A program made the translations under genes and the position numbers. Below, piece by piece: positions 60,928-64,000 of a stretch of DNA of 64,000 nt. This DNA is from Loktanella sp. 3ANDIMAR09 (GTDB lineage Bacteria; Pseudomonadota; Alphaproteobacteria; Rhodobacterales; Rhodobacteraceae), in assembly GCF_001420005.1 (NCBI RefSeq), contig NZ_LJAK01000002.1, forward strand, positions 1-64,000, read 5' to 3'. The notes beneath the pieces are model-generated. The model ran no database searches and was not told the origin of the DNA. It was given only the letters and a program-made list of their open reading frames with translations. How positions within the stretch are numbered: position 1 is the first letter of the stretch; each line of letters begins with the position of its first letter.

Positions 60928-62817
60928 ATGGGATACGCCGGCTTCGCCGACCGCAATGCGATTGAACAGGAATCCGCTTGGGCCGATCGGGACATGCCGG
61001 TCACAACCTATGCGCAGCTATCTGCCACGGCGGCAAAATTTCCTGACCGTCCGGCGGTCACGTTTCAGCTGTTTTCGGGCCCCAAGGATCCGGCAGAGAC
61101 CTTTACCTGGTCGCAGCTCAAGGATCGCACGACACAGACGGCCAACCTCTTCCGCAGCCTGGGCATCAAGGAAGGCGACGTGGTCGCCTATATGCTGCCC
61201 AATTGTTCAGAGGCGGTGCTGACCTATCTGGGCGGTCAGGTCGCGGGCATCGTGAACCCGCTGAACCCGCTGCTGGAGGCCGAACAGATCGCGGCGATCC
61301 TGCGCGAGACGAACGCAAAGGTGCTGGTGACGCTGCGCAGTTTCCCCAAGACCGATGTCGCCCAAAAGGCGGCCGCCGCCGTGGCGCTGGCACCCAACGT
61401 CAAGCACGTGGTCGAGGTCGACCTGCACCGCTATCTGACCGGTGCAAAGAAACTGATCGTGCCGCTGATCCGTCCCAAGAACCCCGTCGAACACAAGGCC
61501 AAGGTGATCCCGTTCGACAAGTCGGTGTCGCAGCAGTCGACCGAATTGCAGTTCATGGACAGCCCAACGGACCGGGTGGCGGCCTATTTCCACACGGGTG
61601 GCACGACCGGCATGCCAAAGGTCGCGCAGCACCGCTATTCCGGCATCATCTATAACGCCTGGTTGGGTGCGCGCCTGCTGTTCACGGAAAAGGACGTGCA
61701 GATTTGTCCGCTGCCGATGTTCCACGTCTTTGCGGCCATCGTGTCACTGGGGGCATCACTGGGGTCGGGCGCGCATGTCGTGTTCCCGACGCCGCAGGGC
61801 TACCGGGGGGACGGCGTATTCGACAACTTCTGGAAGCTGGTCGAACGTTACAAGGTGACGTTCATGATCACCGTGCCCACTGCGATGTCGGCGCTGATGC
61901 AGCGCAAGGTGGACGCCGATATTTCCAGCCTGAAACTGGCGTTCTGCGGGTCGGCACCACTGCCACTGGAACTGTATCGCCGCTTTGAAGAGGCCGCGGG
62001 CATCACCATCTGCGAGGGCTACGGCCTGACAGAGGCCACTTGCCTTGTGTCGATCAACCCGCCTGCCGGCGAGAAAAAGGTCGGGTCCATCGGGATTCCC
62101 TTCCCGCATACCAAGATCAAGATCATGTCCGTCGAAACCCACGAGGAATGCGCCACCGACGAGATCGGCGAAATCTGCGTGTCCAACCCGGGCGTGTTCA
62201 GCGGCCACACCTACACCGAGGCGGACAAGAACAAGAACCTGTTCTACGCCGGTGAGACCGATCAGAACGAATACCTGCGGACGGGCGATCTGGGCCGCGT
62301 CGATGCCGATGGCTATGTCTGGATCACGGGCCGGGCCAAGGATTTGATTATCCGTGGTGGCCACAACATCGATCCGGCCGAAATCGAAGAGGCGCTTGCC
62401 GGTCATGACGCCGTGGCATTTTGCGGGGCCATCGGCCAGCCTGACAGCCACGCAGGCGAAATTCCCTGTGCCTACGTCGAACTGGTCGCGGGCGCATCGG
62501 TCACCGAGTCCGAATTGCTGGACTATGCCAAATCAAAAATCCACGAACGTGCGGCCTATCCCAAGCACCTCGAGATTCTGGATGAACTGCCCAAGACCGC
62601 AGTCGGCAAGATCTTCAAGCCGGACCTGCGCAAGCGGGCGATCACACGCGTGTTCGACGCAGCCCTGACCGACAAGGGCATCGCCGCACATGTGGAATCG
62701 GTGACCGAGGACAAGAAGCTGGGACTGGTCGCGCATATCGCGACGAAATCCGCGTCCAAAGACGATATCGCGAAGGTGCTATCGGAATACACGGTCGCTT
62801 GGGATATGGCAGAGTAA
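60928..62817 (+). CDS. Acyl-CoA synthetase (AMP-forming)
   Basis: 629 aa from ATG 60928 with GGGAGGGA upstream. ANL family: A3 motif FHTGGTTGMPKVAQH (the phosphate loop), A5 GYGLTEATCLV, A7/A8 YLRTGDLGRVDADGYVWITG with RAKDLIIRGGHNIDPAEIEE, and the A10 Lys in PKTAVGKIFKPDLRK. Activates a carboxylate to an acyl-CoA; length and class suggest medium or long chain fatty acids, but the substrate is not defined. Located after the ABC exporter with a 108-base gap. Confidence 0.93.
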   Translation: MGYAGFADRNAIEQESAWADRDMPVTTYAQLSATAAKFPDRPAVTFQLFSGPKDPAETFTWSQLKDRTTQTANLFRSLGIKEGDVVAYMLPNCSEAVLTYLGGQVAGIVNPLNPLLEAEQIAAILRETNAKVLVTLRSFPKTDVAQKAAAAVALAPNVKHVVEVDLHRYLTGAKKLIVPLIRPKNPVEHKAKVIPFDKSVSQQSTELQFMDSPTDRVAAYFHTGGTTGMPKVAQHRYSGIIYNAWLGARLLFTEKDVQICPLPMFHVFAAIVSLGASLGSGAHVVFPTPQGYRGDGVFDNFWKLVERYKVTFMITVPTAMSALMQRKVDADISSLKLAFCGSAPLPLELYRRFEEAAGITICEGYGLTEATCLVSINPPAGEKKVGSIGIPFPHTKIKIMSVETHEECATDEIGEICVSNPGVFSGHTYTEADKNKNLFYAGETDQNEYLRTGDLGRVDADGYVWITGRAKDLIIRGGHNIDPAEIEEALAGHDAVAFCGAIGQPDSHAGEIPCAYVELVAGASVTESELLDYAKSKIHERAAYPKHLEILDELPKTAVGKIFKPDLRKRAITRVFDAALTDKGIAAHVESVTEDKKLGLVAHIATKSASKDDIAKVLSEYTVAWDMAE

Positions 62818-62868
62818 TGTCAGGGGGCGGCGCCCAGCCGCCCCGATTCCCAACCGCAGGTCAGGCCC

Positions 62869-63480
62869 ATGTCCCGTTCTCGTTCCATCACCAGGTATTT
62901 TCGTCGCGCGCTGTTGGGCGCCGGCATTGCCGTTGCCGGTCTGGCCTTAGCTGCCTGTAGCCCCGAGGATGTGGCCGCGCTGAACGCGCAGGTCGCCACC
63001 ACCCCAGAGGTCGCCCCTACGCCGCGCACGGGTGGCACACGTCAGGCGCAGTCATCCGGCGGGCTGACATCGCTGCTGTGCGGGGCCGGGTTGTGTACCG
63101 ATCGCAGACCGAAACCGCAGGGCAACCGCACCTATGTGATCGAAGGCGACGGCGGCGGGCAAATCATCAGCGCCGAGGCTGACCGCGAGATGCTGCGCCA
63201 ATGGGGTGGCCCGGTCGAAATCCGTTGGTACTGCAATTCGTCCTGCGTGATCTTTACCACGCTGCCCAATGCCTGCCTGGGACCGCATCTGAAAATCGGG
63301 TTTCACAGTGCCGATGTGAACCGCGGGTTTGTCGGCAACGAACAGATCGCCAAATATCTGCGCGGCGGGATCAAGGAACGTTTCCTGCGCGAATGGCAAT
63401 ATGTGCCCAATGACGATCTTTATACGATCCGGGCGCGGGACTATGCCCGGCTGGATCCGCAGGTGCGCATCTGCGACTAG
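62869..63480 (+). CDS. Lipoprotein of COG3904-like (ClpP-like) type
   Basis: 203 aa. Signal with lipobox: LLGAGIAVAGLALAAC (Cys29). The C-terminal half, EIRWYCNSSCVIFTTLPNAC, then HLKIGFHSA, resembles periplasmic COG3904 proteins, a ClpP-fold family with a Ser-x-x-like nucleophile region (here SSC). Further Cys (CGAGLC, RICD) may form disulfides. Call is by pattern only. Confidence 0.7.
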   Translation: MSRSRSITRYFRRALLGAGIAVAGLALAACSPEDVAALNAQVATTPEVAPTPRTGGTRQAQSSGGLTSLLCGAGLCTDRRPKPQGNRTYVIEGDGGGQIISAEADREMLRQWGGPVEIRWYCNSSCVIFTTLPNACLGPHLKIGFHSADVNRGFVGNEQIAKYLRGGIKERFLREWQYVPNDDLYTIRARDYARLDPQVRICD

Positions 63481-64000
63481 AACGTCGGCGGTGTGCAGGC
63501 GCTGATCACGACGCAATCCGCGTCTGACAGGTTGCGGAACCGGTGGGGCAGGCGGCTGTCGAACAGATAACCATCGCCTGTGCGCAGGATTTGCGTCTCG
63601 CCGTCGACCGTCACCTCGATTTCGCCACGCACGACGATGCCTGCTTCTTCTCCGGTATGTTGCAGGGCCTCGGGCCCGGTATCGGCACCGGGGGGATAGG
63701 TTTCGTGCAGGATTTGCAGGGCATGTTCCGCGGCCCGACCCAACTGGCGCAGGGACACATGGGGGCCGGGGGTGTCGTCCTGCGGCGCGATTTCGGTGAA
63801 CTGGTCGGCGGTATAGAAATGACGCGGCGGGCTGTCGTCCTCGAGCGGGGCGAAAAAGTCGCCCATCGACACCGGAAAGGCATCAAGAAGCGATTTCAGC
63901 GATGCCACCGACGGGGAGGTGCGATTCTTTTCGATCAACGAAATCGTCCCGTTCGTCAGCCCGGCCCGTGCGGCAAGTTCGCGTTGCGACAGGCCGTGTT
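63477..64000 (-). CDS. XRE-cupin transcriptional regulator, cut by window end
   Basis: The reading frame stays open to base 64000, so the start is outside. Visible: an HTH (LSQRELAARAGLTNGTISLI, then EKNRTSPSVASLKSLLDAF) and a C-terminal cupin (EEAGIVVRGEIEVTVDGETQ, LRTGDGYLFDSRLPHRFRNL). PuuR-like proteins of this form control polyamine or amino-acid genes. The last four bases (CTAG) are shared with the stop of the convergent lipoprotein gene. Confidence 0.92.
   Translation of the reverse strand, partial: HGLSQRELAARAGLTNGTISLIEKNRTSPSVASLKSLLDAFPVSMGDFFAPLEDDSPPRHFYTADQFTEIAPQDDTPGPHVSLRQLGRAAEHALQILHETYPPGADTGPEALQHTGEEAGIVVRGEIEVTVDGETQILRTGDGYLFDSRLPHRFRNLSDADCVVISACTPPTF

Overview
The window is high-GC DNA that looks like a chromosome of the Rhodobacterales (Roseobacter/Rhodobacter-type alphaproteobacteria). 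The gene families, the tRNAs with encoded CCA, and the neighbourhood hom - glpX - recJ - tRNA-Glu support this. No rRNA or species-level marker is present, so the genus is not settled.

Positions 1 to about 34.8 kb are a Mu-like transposable prophage whose far (right) end lies beyond position 1. Almost every gene is on the minus strand, read from about 33.65 kb down to 1. The one exception is a LexA/CI-type S24 repressor (33742-34401, +) divergent from the early operon. The early operon (33654 to 24072) holds a chain of tiny overlapping genes (several with zinc-binding cysteines, one ASCH-like), a ParB-like protein, the MuA-type DDE transposase, the MuB-type ATPase, winged-helix and HTH proteins, DUF3164, GemA and a Mor-type activator. 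The late genes follow: endolysin with a membrane-anchored C-terminus, overlapping Rz/Rz1 spanins, DUF1804, large terminase, a portal-MuF-nuclease-like fusion, virion morphogenesis protein G, I-type protease with a nested scaffold start, decoration protein, capsid, gp35/gp36/gp37-like proteins, and then a P2-type contractile tail (sheath, tube, E/E' with a -1 frameshift site, tape measure, U, X, D, V, W, J, I, fibres). It is therefore a Mu replication/head plus P2 tail hybrid, as in BcepMu-like phages. Small GGCGGAC-N4-GTCCGCC hairpins recur at module boundaries.

Positions 34.4-35.1 kb hold the phage left end, with two families of short repeats, and the host junction; no gene there can be supported. 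The host genes then run as follows: a small membrane protein and an MltB-type lytic transglycosylase; a signalling cluster (REC with a degenerate GGDEF-like domain, Hpt, stand-alone REC, PAS kinase, CHASE-PAS hybrid kinase) that could form one phosphorelay; an ABC1/AarF kinase; tRNA-Glu(UUC); recJ, glpX and hom; a small lipoprotein and a TetR regulator; three TadE/TadG-like pilus-associated proteins including a von Willebrand A protein; glutamate dehydrogenase; pyrD with a DUF952 gene; a secreted 5'-nucleotidase; a SRAP/HMCES peptidase; a secreted cysteine-rich protein; tRNA-Gly(UCC); an MsbA-like ABC exporter; an acyl-CoA synthetase; a lipoprotein with a ClpP-like look; and an XRE-cupin regulator cut by the window end.

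All functional calls come from reading motifs and gene order. No database search was run.
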